A DNA stretch of 64,000 nt from Auanema rhodensis (taxonomy: Eukaryota > Nematoda > Chromadorea > Rhabditida > Rhabditidae): assembly GCA_964057225.1 (NCBI GenBank), contig OZ059897.1:4836001-4900000 (forward strand). The letters run 5' to 3'. Shown here piece by piece: positions 54,918 through 64,000 of the stretch; the first letter of the stretch is position 1; each line of letters starts with the position of its first letter. The notes under the pieces are model-generated. The model was given only the letters and a program-made list of their open reading frames with translations. It did no database searches and was not told where the DNA came from. The translations under genes were made by a program, and so were the position numbers.

Positions 54918-57027
54918 ACGTGTACATTTAATTAGCATAAATTAAAGTTCACGTAAATTTCAAAGTCATGGTTACCATGCACCAATATCAATAAAAATTT
55001 GTTTTTAGACTAATATGGACATGGGGAAACTAATTTTGAAAACCGCATCTCTTTATCTTTCACGTGAAGCAAGTCACATACCAAGTGCACATCACGTGCA
55101 CATTTAATTAGCATAAATTAAAGTTCACGTAAATTTCAAACTCATGGTTACCATGCACCAATATCAATAAAAATTTGTTTTTAGACTAATATGGACATGG
55201 GGAATCTAATTTTGAAAACCGCATCTCTTTATCTTTCACGTGAAGTGAGTTACATACCAAGTGCACATCACGTGTACATTTAATTAGCATAAATTAAAGT
55301 TCACGTAAATTTCAAAGTCATGGTTACCATGCACCAATAACAATAAAAATTTGTTTTTAGACTAATATGGACATGGGGAATCTAATTTTGAAAACCGCAT
55401 CTCTTTATCTTTCACGTGAAGCGAGTTACATACCAAGTGCACATCACGTGTACATTTAATTAGCATAAATTAAAGTTCACGTAAATTTCAAAGTCATGGT
55501 TACCATGCACCAATATCAATAAAATTTGTTTTTAGACTAATATGGACATGGGGAATCTAATTTTGAAAACCGCATCTCTTTATCTTTCACGTGAAGCGAG
55601 TTACATACCAAGTGCACATCACGTGTACATTTAATTAGCATAAATTAAAGTTCACGTAAATTTCAAAGTCATGGTTACCATGCACCAATATCAATAAAAA
55701 TTTGTTTTTAGACTAATATGGACATGGGGAATCTAATTTTGAAAACCGCATCTCTTTATCTTTCACGTGAAGTGAGTTACATACCAAGTGCACATCACGT
55801 GTACATTTAATTAGCATAAATTAAAGTTCACGTAAATTTCAAAGTCATGGTTACCATGCACCAATATCAATAAAAATTTGTTTTTAGACTAATATGGACA
55901 TGGGGAATCTAATTTTGAAAACCGCATCTCTTTATCTTTCACGTGAAGCGAGTTACATACCAAGTGCACATCACGTGTACATTTAATTAGCATAAATTAA
56001 AGTTCACGTAAATTTCAAAGTCATGGTTACCATGCACCAATATCAATAAAAATTTGTTTTTAGACTAATATGGACATGGGGAAACTAATTTTGAAAACCG
56101 CATCTCTTTATCTTTCACGTGAAGCAAGTCACATACCAAGTGCACATCACGTGCACATTTAATTAGCATAAATTAAAGTTCACGTAAATTTCAAACTCAT
56201 GGTTACCATGCACCAATATCAATAAAAATTTGTTTTTAGACTAATATGGACATGGGGAATCTAATTTTGAAAACCGCATCTCTTTATCTTTCACGTGAAG
56301 TGAGTTACATACCAAGTGCACATCACGTGTACATTTAATTAGCATAAATTAAAGTTCACGTAAATTTCAAAGTCATGGTTACCATGCACCAATAACAATA
56401 AAAATTTGTTTTTAGACTAATATGGACATGGGGAATCTAATTTTGAAAACCGCATCTCTTTATCTTTCACGTGAAGCGAGTTACATACCAAGTGCACATC
56501 ACGTGTACATTTAATTAGCATAAATTAAAGTTCACGTAAATTTCAAAGTCATGGTTACCATGCACCAATATCAATAAAATTTGTTTTTAGACTAATATGG
56601 ACATGGGGAATCTAATTTTGAAAACCGCATCTCTTTATCTTTCACGTGAAGCGAGTTACATACCAAGTGCACATCACGTGTACATTTAATTAGCATAAAT
56701 TAAAGTTCACGTAAATTTCAAAGTCATGGTTACCATGCACCAATATCAATAAAAATTTGTTTTTAGACTAATATGGACATGGGGAATCTAATTTTGAAAA
56801 CCGCATCTCTTTATCTTTCACGTGAAGCAAGTCACATACCAAGTGCACATCACGTGCACATTTAATTAGCATAAATTAAAGTTCACGTAAATTTCAAACT
56901 CATGGTTACCATGCACCAATATCAATAAAAATTTGTTTTTAGACTAATATGGACATGGGGAATCTAATTTTGAAAACCGCATCTCTTTATCTTTCACGTG
57001 AAGTGAGTTACATACCAAGTGCACATC
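54918..57027 (+). repeat. 6-mer HOR, two copies (1,055 bp each)
   Basis: Units 54918-55972 and 55973-57027. Each starts with T112A/T158C (55,023; 56,078), then T6C+G48C, T71A and a 175-bp monomer lacking one A in the A5 tract (55446-55620; 56501-56675). The shared 1-bp deletion proves they are copies. The fifth and sixth monomers differ: the second unit has GCAAGTCACA without T112A (about 56,826), then T6C+G48C. Confidence 0.85.
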
Positions 57028-58083
57028 ACGTGTACATTTAATTAGCATAAATTAAAGTTCACGTAAATTTCAAAGTCATGGTTACCATGCACCAATAACA
57101 ATAAAAATTTGTTTTTAGACTAATATGGACATGGAGAATCTAATTTTGAAAACCGCATCTCTTTATCTTTCACGTTAAGCGAGTTACATACCAAGTGCAC
57201 ATCACGTGTACATTTAATTAGCATAAATTAAAGTTCACGTAAATTTCAAAGTCATGGTTACCATGCACCAATATCAATAAAAATTTGTTTTTAGACTAAT
57301 ATGGACATGGGGAATCTAATTTTGAAAACCGCATCTCTTTATCTTTCACGTGAAGCGAGTTACATACCAAGTGCACATCACGTGAACATTTAATTAGCAT
57401 AAATTAAAGTTCACGTAAATTTCAAAGTCATGGTTACCATGCACCAATATCAATAAAAATTTGTTTTTAGACTAATATGGACATGGGGAATCTAATTTTG
57501 AAAACCGCATCTCTTTATCTTTCACGTGAAGTGAGTTACATACCAAGTGCACATCACGTGTACATTTAATTAGCATAAATTAAAGTTCACGTAAATTTCA
57601 AAGTCATGGTTACCATGCACCAATATCAATAAAAATTTGTTTTTAGACTAATATGGACATGGGGAATCTAATTTTGAAAACCGCATCTCTTTATCTTTCA
57701 CGTGAAGCGAGTTACATACCAAGTGCACATCACGTGTACATTTAATTAGCATAAATTAAAGTTCACGTAAATTTCAAAGTCATGGTTACCATGCACCAAT
57801 ATCAATAAAAATTTGTTTTTAGACTAATATGGACATGGGGAATCTAATTTTGAAAACCGCATCTCTTTATCTTTCACGTGAAGCGAGTTACATACCAAGT
57901 GCACATCACGTGTACATTTAATTAGCATAAATTAAAGTTCACGTAAATTTCAAAGTCATGGTTACCATGCACCAATATCAATAAAAATTTGTTTTTAGAC
58001 TAATATGGACATGGGGAATCTAATTTTGAAAACCGCATCTCTTTATCTTTCACGTGAAGTGAGTTACATACCAAGTGCACATC
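57028..58083 (+). repeat. T71A monomer and near-consensus run
   Basis: Opens with a T71A monomer that carries private changes GGAGAATC (about 57,133) and CACGTT in the second CACGTG motif (about 57,172). One T6A monomer follows (about 57,385), then near-consensus GCGAG and GTGAG forms. Confidence 0.7.
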
Positions 58084-59138
58084 ACGTGTACATTTAATTA
58101 GCATAAATTAAAGTTCACGTAAATTTCAAAGTCATGGTTACCATGCACCAATATCAATAAAAATTTGTTTTTAGACTAATATGGACATGGGGAATCTAAT
58201 TTTGAAAACCGCATCTCTTTATCTTTCACGTGAAGCGAGTTACATACCAAGTGCAAATCACGTGTACATTTAATTAGCATAAATTAAAGTTCACGTAAAT
58301 TTCAAAGTCATGGTTACCATGCACCAATATCAATAAAAATTTGTTTTTAGACTAATATGGACATGGGGAAACTAATTTTGAAAACTGCATCTCTTTATCT
58401 TTCACGTGAAGCAAGTCACATACCAAGTGCACATCACGTGCACATTTAATTAGCATAAATTAAAGTTCACGTAAATTTCAAACTCATGGTTACCATGCAC
58501 CAATATCAATAAAAATTTGTTTTTAGACTAATATGGACATGGGGAATCTAATTTTGAAAACCGCATCTCTTTATCTTTCACGTGAAGTGAGTTACATACC
58601 AAGTGCACATCACGTGTACATTTAATTAGCATAAATTAAAGTTCACGTAAATTTCAAAGTCATGGTTACCATGCACCAATATCAATAAAAATTTGTTTTT
58701 AGACTAATATGGACATGGGGAATCTAATTTTGAAAACCGCATCTCTTTATCTTTCACGTGAAGCGAGTTACATACCAAGTGCAAATCACGTGTACATTTA
58801 ATTAGCATAAATTAAAGTTCACGTAAATTTCAAAGTCATGGTTACCATGCACCAATATCAATAAAAATTTGTTTTTAGACTAATATGGACATGGGGAAAC
58901 TAATTTTGAAAACTGCATCTCTTTATCTTTCACGTGAAGCAAGTCACATACCAAGTGCACATCACGTGCACATTTAATTAGCATAAATTAAAGTTCACGT
59001 AAATTTCAAACTCATGGTTACCATGCACCAATATCAATAAAAATTTGTTTTTAGACTAATATGGACATGGGGAATCTAATTTTAAAACCGCATCTCTTTA
59101 TCTTTCACGTGAAGTGAGTTACATACCAAGTGCACATC
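58084..59138 (+). repeat. 3-mer HOR, two copies (about 528 bp)
   Basis: Units 58084-58611 and 58612-59138. Each has a C173A monomer (GTGCAAATC, about 58,253 and 58,783), a T112A+C127T+T158C monomer (AACTGC, about 58,385 and 58,912) and a T6C+G48C monomer. The second unit ends with a 175-bp monomer (58964-59138) in which G121 is deleted near 59,084. Confidence 0.85.
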
Positions 59139-59490
59139 ACGTGTACATTTAATTAGCATAAATAAAAGTTCACGTAAATTTCAAAGTCATGGTTACCATG
59201 CACCAATATCAATAAAAATTTGTTTTTAGACTAATATGGACATGGGGAATCTAATTTTGAAAACTGCATCTCTTTATCTTTCACGTGAAGCAAGTCACAT
59301 ACCAAGTGCACATCACGTGCACATTTAATTAGCATAAATTAAAGTTCACGTAAATTTCAAACTCATGGTTACCATGCACCAATATCAATAAAAATTTGTT
59401 TTTAGACTAATATGGACATGGGGAATCTAATTTTGAAAACCGCATCTCTTTATCTTTCACGTGAAGTGAGTTACATACCAAGTGCACATC
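59139..59490 (+). repeat. 3-mer remnant (2 monomers)
   Basis: The first monomer has C127T and T158C but not T112A, plus a private AATAAAAG near 59,161; the second has T6C+G48C. They extend the 3-mer pattern by two monomers with T112A lost, either by exchange with a standard left half or by back-substitution. Confidence 0.7.
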
Positions 59491-60027
59491 ACGTGTACAT
59501 TTAATTAGCATAAATTAAAGTTCACGTAAATTTCAAAGTCATGGTTACCATGCACCAATATCAATAAAAATTTGTTTTTAGACTAATATGGACATGGGGA
59601 ATCTAATTTTGAAAACCGCATCTCTTTATCTTTCACGTGAAGCGAGTTACATACCAAGTGCACAGCACGTGTACATTTAATTAGCATAAATTAAAGTTCA
59701 CGTAAATTTCAAAGTCATGGTTACCATGCACCAATATCAATAAAAATTTGTTTTTAGACTAATATGGACATGGGGAATCTAATTTTGAAAACCGCATCTC
59801 TTTATCTTTCACGTGAAGCGAGTTACATACCAAGTGCACAGCACGTGTACATTTAATTAGCATAAATTAAAGTTCACGTAAATTTCAAAGTCATGGTTAC
59901 CATGCACCAATATCAATAAAAATTTGTTTTTAGACTAATATGGACATGGGGAATCTAATTTTGAAAACCGCATCTCTTTATCTTTCACGTGAAGCGAGTT
60001 ACATACCAAGTGCACATCACGTGTACA

Positions 60028-60047
60028 TTTAATTAGCATAAATTAAA
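60028..60047. repeat. Inverted repeat in monomer (7-bp arms)
   Basis: Consensus positions 10-29. The arms TTTAATT and AATTAAA are perfect reverse complements around the 6-nt loop AGCATA. It recurs in almost every monomer. Variants T16G (TTAATGAG) and A29G (TTAAGG) weaken it in the blocks near 22.7, 24.1, 32.5, 33.9, 37.6, 38.9 and 43.6 kb. The stem is AT-only and would be weak as a hairpin, so a structural role is only a possibility. Confidence 0.7.
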
Positions 60048-60067
60048 GTTCACGTAAATTTCAAAGT

Positions 60068-60080
60068 CATGGTTACCATG
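60068..60080. repeat. 13-nt dyad CATGGT-T-ACCATG
   Basis: Consensus positions 50-62, with perfect 6-bp arms around one central base. The T56G variant (CATGGTGACCATG, near 6.57, 8.33, 9.91, 11.32 and 12.73 kb) changes only the centre and keeps the arms. Variants G54A (about 2.16 and 4.45 kb), A57G (about 23.99 kb), G62A (CATACACC type) and the 34-bp deletion break or remove it. Short dyads are common in satellites that lack CENP-B boxes; function here is not shown. Confidence 0.75.
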
Positions 60081-60159
60081 CACCAATATCAATAAAAATT
60101 TGTTTTTAGACTAATATGGACATGGGGAATCTAATTTTGAAAACCGCATCTCTTTATCT

Positions 60160-60169
60160 TTCACGTGAA
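60160..60169. other. 10-bp palindrome TTCACGTGAA with CACGTG core
   Basis: Consensus positions 142-151, a perfect palindrome with an E-box/G-box core. It is one of three CACGTR motifs per monomer, the others being CACGTG across the junction (176 to 5) and CACGTA at 33-38. The core is intact in nearly all copies; exceptions I saw are CACTTG near 1,200 and CACGTT near 57,172. The T141G variant (TATCGTTCACG) lies just outside the palindrome. CACGTG is bound by bHLH and bZIP proteins in many eukaryotes, but binding here is not shown. Confidence 0.7.
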
Positions 60170-60193
60170 GCGAGTTACATACCAAGTGCACAT

Positions 60194-60199
60194 CACGTG
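60194..60199. other. Junction CACGTG, CDEI-like ATCACGTG
   Basis: The last base of one monomer and the first five of the next make CACGTG. With the preceding AT the common form ATCACGTG fits the budding-yeast CDEI consensus RTCACRTG; the T175G form AGCACGTG keeps CACGTG but not CDEI. The T6C form flanks it with a second GTGCAC, giving GTGCAC-ATCAC-GTGCAC as an inverted repeat. One loss was seen (CACGTT near 54,567). An 8-bp match is weak evidence and no centromere-binding role can be claimed. Confidence 0.55.
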
Positions 60200-61954
60200 T
60201 ACATTTAATTAGCATAAATTAAAGTTCACGTAAATTTCAAAGTCATGGTTACCATGCACCAATATCAATAAAAATTTGTTTTTAGACTAATATGGACATG
60301 GGGAATCTAATTTTGAAAACCGCATCTCTTTATCTTTCACGTGAAGCGAGTTACATACCAAGTGCACATCACGTGTACATTTAATTAGCATAAATTAAAG
60401 TTCACGTAAATTTCAAAGTCATGGTTACCATGCACCAATATCAATAAAAATTTGTTTTTAGACTAATATGGACATGGGGAATCTAATTTTGAAAACCGCA
60501 TCTCTTTATCTTTCACGTGAAGCGAGTTACATACCAAGTGCACATCACGTGTACATTTAATTAGCATAAATTAAAGTTCACGTAAATTTCAAAGTCATGG
60601 TTACCATGCACCAATATCAATAAAAATTTGTTTTTAGACTAATATGGACATGGGGAATCTAATTTTGAAAACCGCATCTCTTTATCTTTCACGTGAAGCG
60701 AGTTACATACCAAGTGCACATCACGTGTACATTTAATTAGCATAAATTAAAGTTCACGTAAATTTCAAAGTCATGGTTACCATGCACCAATATCAATAAA
60801 AATTTGTTTTTAGACTAATATGGACATGGGGAATCTAATTTTGAAAACCGCATCTCTTTATCTTTCACGTGAAGTGAGTTACATACCAAGTGCACATCAC
60901 GTGTACATTTAATTAGCATAAATTAAAGTTCACGTAAATTTCAAAGTCATGGTTACCATGCACCAATATCAATAAAAATTTGTTTTTAGACTAATATGGA
61001 CATGGGGAATCTAATTTTGAAAACCGCATCTCTTTATCTTTCACGTGAAGCGAGTTACATACCAAGTGCACATCACGTGTACATTTAATTAGCATAAATT
61101 AAAGTTCACGTAAATTTCAAAGTCATGGTTACCATGCACCAATATCAATAAAAATTTGTTTTTAGACTAATATGGACATGGGGAATCTAATTTTGAAAAC
61201 CGCATCTCTTTATCTTTCACGTGAAGCGAGTTACATACCAAGTGCACATCACGTGTACATTTAATTAGCATAAATTAAAGTTCACGTAAATTTCAAAGTC
61301 ATGGTTACCATGCACCAATATCAATAAAAATTTGTTTTTAGACTAATATGGACATGGGGAATCTAATTTTGAAAACCGCATCTTTTTATCTTTCACGTGA
61401 AGCGAGTTACATACCAAGTGCACATCACGTGTACATTTAATTAGCATAAATTAAAGTTCACGTAAATTTCAAAGTCATGGTTACCATGCACCAATATCAA
61501 TAAAAATTTGTTTTTAGACTAATATGGACATGGGGAATCTAATTTTGAAAACCGCATCTCTTTATCTTTCACGTGAAGCGAGTTACATACCAAGTGCACA
61601 TCACGTGTACATTTAATTAGCATAAATTAAAGTTCACGTAAATTTCAAAGTCATGGTTACCATGCACCAATATCAATAAAAATTTGTTTTTAGACTAATA
61701 TGGACATGGGGAATCTAATTTTGAAAACCGCATCTCTTTATCTTTCACGTGAAGTGAGTTACATACCAAGTGCACATCACGTGTACATTTAATTAGCATA
61801 AATTAAAGTTCACGTAAATTTCAAAGTCATGGTTACCATGCACCAATATCAATAAAAATTTGTTTTTAGACTAATATGGACATGGGGAATCTAATTTTGA
61901 AAACCGCATCTCTTTATCTTTCACGTGAAGCGAGTTACATACCAAGTGCACATC

Positions 61955-63890
61955 ACGTGTACATTTAATTAGCATAAATTAAAGTTCACGTAAATTTCAA
62001 AGTCATGGTTACCATGCACCAATATCAATAAAAATTTGTTTTTAGACTAATATGGACATGGGGAAACTAATTTTGAAAACCGCATCTCTTTATCTTTCAC
62101 GTGAAGCAAGTCACATACCAAGTGCACATCACGTGCACATTTAATTAGCATAAATTAAAGTTCACGTAAATTTCAAACTCATGGTTACCATGCACCAATA
62201 TCAATAAAAATTTGTTTTTAGACTAATATGGACATGGGGAATCTAATTTTGAAAACCGCATCTCTTTATCTTTCACGTGAAGTGAGTTACATACCAAGTG
62301 CACATCACGTGTACATTTAATTAGCATAAATTAAAGTTCACGTAAATTTCAAAGTCATGGTTACCATGCACCAATAACAATAAAAATTTGTTTTTAGACT
62401 AATATGGACATGGGGAATCTAATTTTGAAAACCGCATCTCTTTATCTTTCACGTGAAGCGAGTTACATACCAAGTGCACATCACGTGTACATTTAATTAG
62501 CATAAATTAAAGTTCACGTAAATTTCAAAGTCATGGTTACCATGCACCAATATCAATAAAAATTTGTTTTTAGACTAATATGGACATGGGGAATCTAATT
62601 TTGAAAACCGCATCTCTTTATCTTTCACGTGAAGCGAGTTACATACCAAGTGCACATCACGTGTACATTTAATTAGCATAAATTAAAGTTCACGTACATT
62701 TCAAAGTCATGGTTACCATGCACCAATATCAATAAAAATTTGTTTTTAGACTAATATGGTCATGGGGAATCTAATTTTGAAAACCGCATCTCTTTATCTT
62801 TCACGTGAAGCAAGTCACATACCAAGTGCACATCACGTGCACATTTAATTAGCATAAATTAAAGTTCACGTAAATTTCAAACTCATGGTTACCATGCACC
62901 AATATCAATAAAAATTTGTTTTTAGACTAATATGGACATGGGGAAACTAATTTTGAAAACCGCATCTCTTTATCTTTCACGTGAAGCAAGTCACATACCA
63001 AGTGCACATCACGTGCACATTTAATTAGCATAAATTAAAGTTCACGTAAATTTCAAACTCATGGTTACCATGCACCAATATCAATAAAAATTTGTTTTTA
63101 GACTAATATGGACATGGGGAATCTAATTTTGAAAACCGCATCTCTTTATCTTTCACGTGAAGTGAGTTACATACCAAGTGCACATCACGTGTACATTTAA
63201 TTAGCATAAATTAAAGTTCACGTAAATTTCAAAGTCATGGTTACCATGCACCAATAACAATAAAAATTTGTTTTTAGACTAATATGGACATGGGGAATCT
63301 AATTGTGAAAACCGCATCTCTTTATCTTTCACGTGAAGCAAGTTACATACCAAGTGCACATCACGTGCACATTTAATTAGCATAAATTAAAGTTCACGTA
63401 AATTTCAAAGTCATGGTTACCATGCACCAATATCAATAAAAATTTGTTTTTAGACTAATATGGACATGGGGAATCTAATTTTGAAAACCGCATCTCTTTA
63501 TCTTTCACGTGAAGCGAGTTACATACCAAGTGCACATCACGTGAACATTTAATTAGCATAAATTAAAGTTCACGTAAATTTCAAAGTCATGGTTACCATG
63601 CACGAATATCAATAAAAATTTGTTTTTAGACTAATATGGACATGGGGAATCTAATTTTGAAAACCGTATCTCTTTATCTTTCACGTGAAGTGAGTTACAT
63701 ACCAAGTGCACATCACGTGTACATTTAATTAGCATAAATTAAAGTTCACGTAAATTTCAAAGTCATGGTTACCATGCACCAATATCAATAAAAATTTGTT
63801 TTTAGACTAATATGGACATGGGGAATCTAATTTTGAAAACCGCATCTCTTTATCTTTCACGTGAAGCAAGTTACATACCAAGTGCACATC
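61955..63890 (+). repeat. 5-mer-like cassettes at the right end
   Basis: Two rounds of T112A/T158C, T6C+G48C and T71A, 880 bp apart (T112A about 62,062 and 62,942; T71A about 62,374 and 63,254). The monomer 62835-63010 carries T6C+G48C at its left and T112A+T158C at its right, combining two monomer types that are normally adjacent. Singletons: GTACATTTC near 62,696, ATGGTCATGG near 62,760, T119G near 63,305, CACGAATA near 63,603 and CCGTATC near 63,666. Confidence 0.75.
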
Positions 63891-64000
63891 ACGTGTACAT
63901 TTAATTAGCATAAATTAAAGTTCACGTAAATTTCAAAGTCATGGTTACCATGCACCAATATCAATAAAAATTTGTTTTTAGACTAATATGGACATGGGGA
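63891..64000 (+). repeat. Partial last monomer (110 bp)
   Basis: Positions 1-110 of the monomer, cut by the window edge. The array continues beyond the window. Confidence 0.95.

Larger units (their letters stand above)
60019..60194 (+). repeat. Reference monomer (consensus copy)
   Basis: This copy matches the majority consensus at every position and serves as the coordinate reference (1-176) for all variants named here. Landmarks: ACGTGTACAT at 1-10, an inverted repeat at 10-29, CACGTA at 33-38, a 13-nt dyad at 50-62, AATAAA at 73-78, an A5TTTGT5 tract at 76-89, GACATGGGGA at 101-110, TTCACGTGAA at 142-151, the CpG of GCGAG at 153-154, GTGCAC at 168-173, and CACGTG across the monomer junction (176 to 5). 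No CENP-B-like box (TTCG...CGGG) is present. Flanking monomers are nearly identical to it. Confidence 0.95.
59491..61954 (+). repeat. Most homogeneous tract (14 monomers)
   Basis: Fourteen consecutive monomers at or within one or two changes of the consensus. Only CACAGC ends (first two monomers), GTGAG (60,723 and 61,603 monomers, five apart) and one C134T (about 61,384) break uniformity. There is no multi-monomer HOR beyond the weak 5-mer spacing of GTGAG. It is the best candidate for the most recently amplified part of the window. Confidence 0.8.
1..64000 (+). repeat. 176-bp satellite DNA array, whole window
   Basis: Head-to-tail tandem array filling the window, with 364 full monomers and a 110-bp partial one at the end. 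Monomers start at 1, 177, 353, 529, 705 and so on. The phase drifts only by five shared 34-bp deletions and four 1-bp deletions, so 355 monomers appear to be exactly 176 bp. The consensus has 57 G+C of 176 (32%) and 5 CpGs. Monomers differ by point substitutions at a limited set of recurring sites. No inversion, mobile element or unique sequence interrupts the array. There is no coding potential: 176 is not a multiple of 3, so any reading frame passes through all three phases of the monomer within 528 bp and meets stops such as those in TTAATTAG. Family identity and chromosomal location are not recognisable from sequence alone; a (peri)centromeric satellite is the likeliest role by size and organisation. 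Confidence 0.98.

Noticed and set aside
60194-60199. Yeast-type point centromere
   Set aside because: ATCACGTG fits CDEI, but there is no adjoining 80-bp AT-rich CDEII followed by a CDEIII-like core, and the motif recurs every 176 bp.
1-64000. CRISPR array or prokaryotic repeat array
   Set aside because: The 176-bp units are contiguous with no unique spacers, and the variants are shared among units. No cas or other gene is present.
1-64000. Open reading frames or a repetitive protein
   Set aside because: The period is not a multiple of 3, so every frame cycles through all phases and hits stops (TAA, TAG, TGA) within about 528 bp on either strand. ATG triplets are frequent but lead nowhere.
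1-64000. AATAAA once per monomer as a polyadenylation signal
   Set aside because: The hexamer at 73-78 lies in an A-rich tract and is expected by composition. There is no gene upstream for it to serve, and no other processing signal was seen.
1-64000. Mobile element or LTR-derived tandem repeat
   Set aside because: No terminal repeats, target-site duplications, primer-binding site or protein remnants. Dispersed similarity cannot be tested without a search.
1-64000. Telomere or rDNA spacer
   Set aside because: No TTTAGGG/TTAGGG-type short repeats, no rRNA gene sequence, and the monomer shows no promoter-like or pyrimidine-rich terminator features typical of intergenic spacer repeats.
1-64000. 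Strand inversion within the array
   Set aside because: GACATGGGGA and ACGTGTACAT-type landmarks read in the same direction throughout. No reverse-complement monomer was found.

Overview
The whole 64 kb window is one uninterrupted array of an AT-rich satellite DNA. The monomer is 176 bp and about 32% G+C, and every copy is head-to-tail in the same orientation. Taking phase from the recurring ACGTGTACAT start, I count 364 complete monomers plus a final 110-bp partial one. The length bookkeeping closes exactly: the total shortfall from 176-bp spacing is 174 bp, which equals five monomers sharing one 34-bp deletion plus four monomers lacking 1 bp. I see no protein-coding gene, RNA gene, transposon insertion, inversion, telomere repeat or other unique sequence. 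The array runs off both ends of the window.

This is eukaryotic constitutive heterochromatin. The monomer size (about one nucleosome), AT-richness, single orientation and nested higher-order repeats (HORs) fit a centromeric or pericentromeric satellite, or possibly a subtelomeric or sex-chromosome block. I do not recognise the monomer and cannot name the species. A plant is a reasonable guess from the size class alone, but an animal is not excluded.

Layout, using consensus positions 1-176 with 1 = the A of ACGTGTACAT. 1-5.8 kb: 13-monomer HOR (2,288 bp). 5.3-8.8 kb: 10-monomer HOR (1,760 bp). 8.8-9.9 kb: dimers and transition. 9.9-13.6 kb: 8-monomer HOR (1,408 bp). 13.6-15.0 kb: transition to G107A monomers. 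15.0-19.9 kb: 14-monomer HOR (2,464 bp). 19.2-24.8 kb is a multi-kb block (A) repeated at 28.7-34.6 kb (B), partly at 35.7-39.4 kb (C) and as a 1-kb fragment at 43.2-44.3 kb (D). The right flank of A (24.8-28.5 kb) is copied next to C (39.4-42.7 kb). 44.5-46.7 kb is repeated at 51.8-54.2 kb. Between these lie 9-mer and 5-mer units (47.7-51.3 kb). Then come 6-mers (54.9-57.0 kb), 3-mers (58.1-59.1 kb), a nearly uniform tract (59.5-61.95 kb) and 5-mers to the end.

Two monomer pools are visible. Left of about 18.2 kb, G121A, C66T and CATAGC-ended monomers are common. To the right, G121A and CATAGC disappear, and T6A, T71A, T114G and the 34-bp deletion appear. Hybrid monomers and exact one- or two-monomer length differences between block copies point to unequal exchange or replication slippage as the mechanism. 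The best leads are a CpG at 153-154 that varies in both deamination directions while the CpGs inside ACGT motifs stay intact, and three CACGTR motifs spaced 32 and 33 bp apart across the monomer junction.
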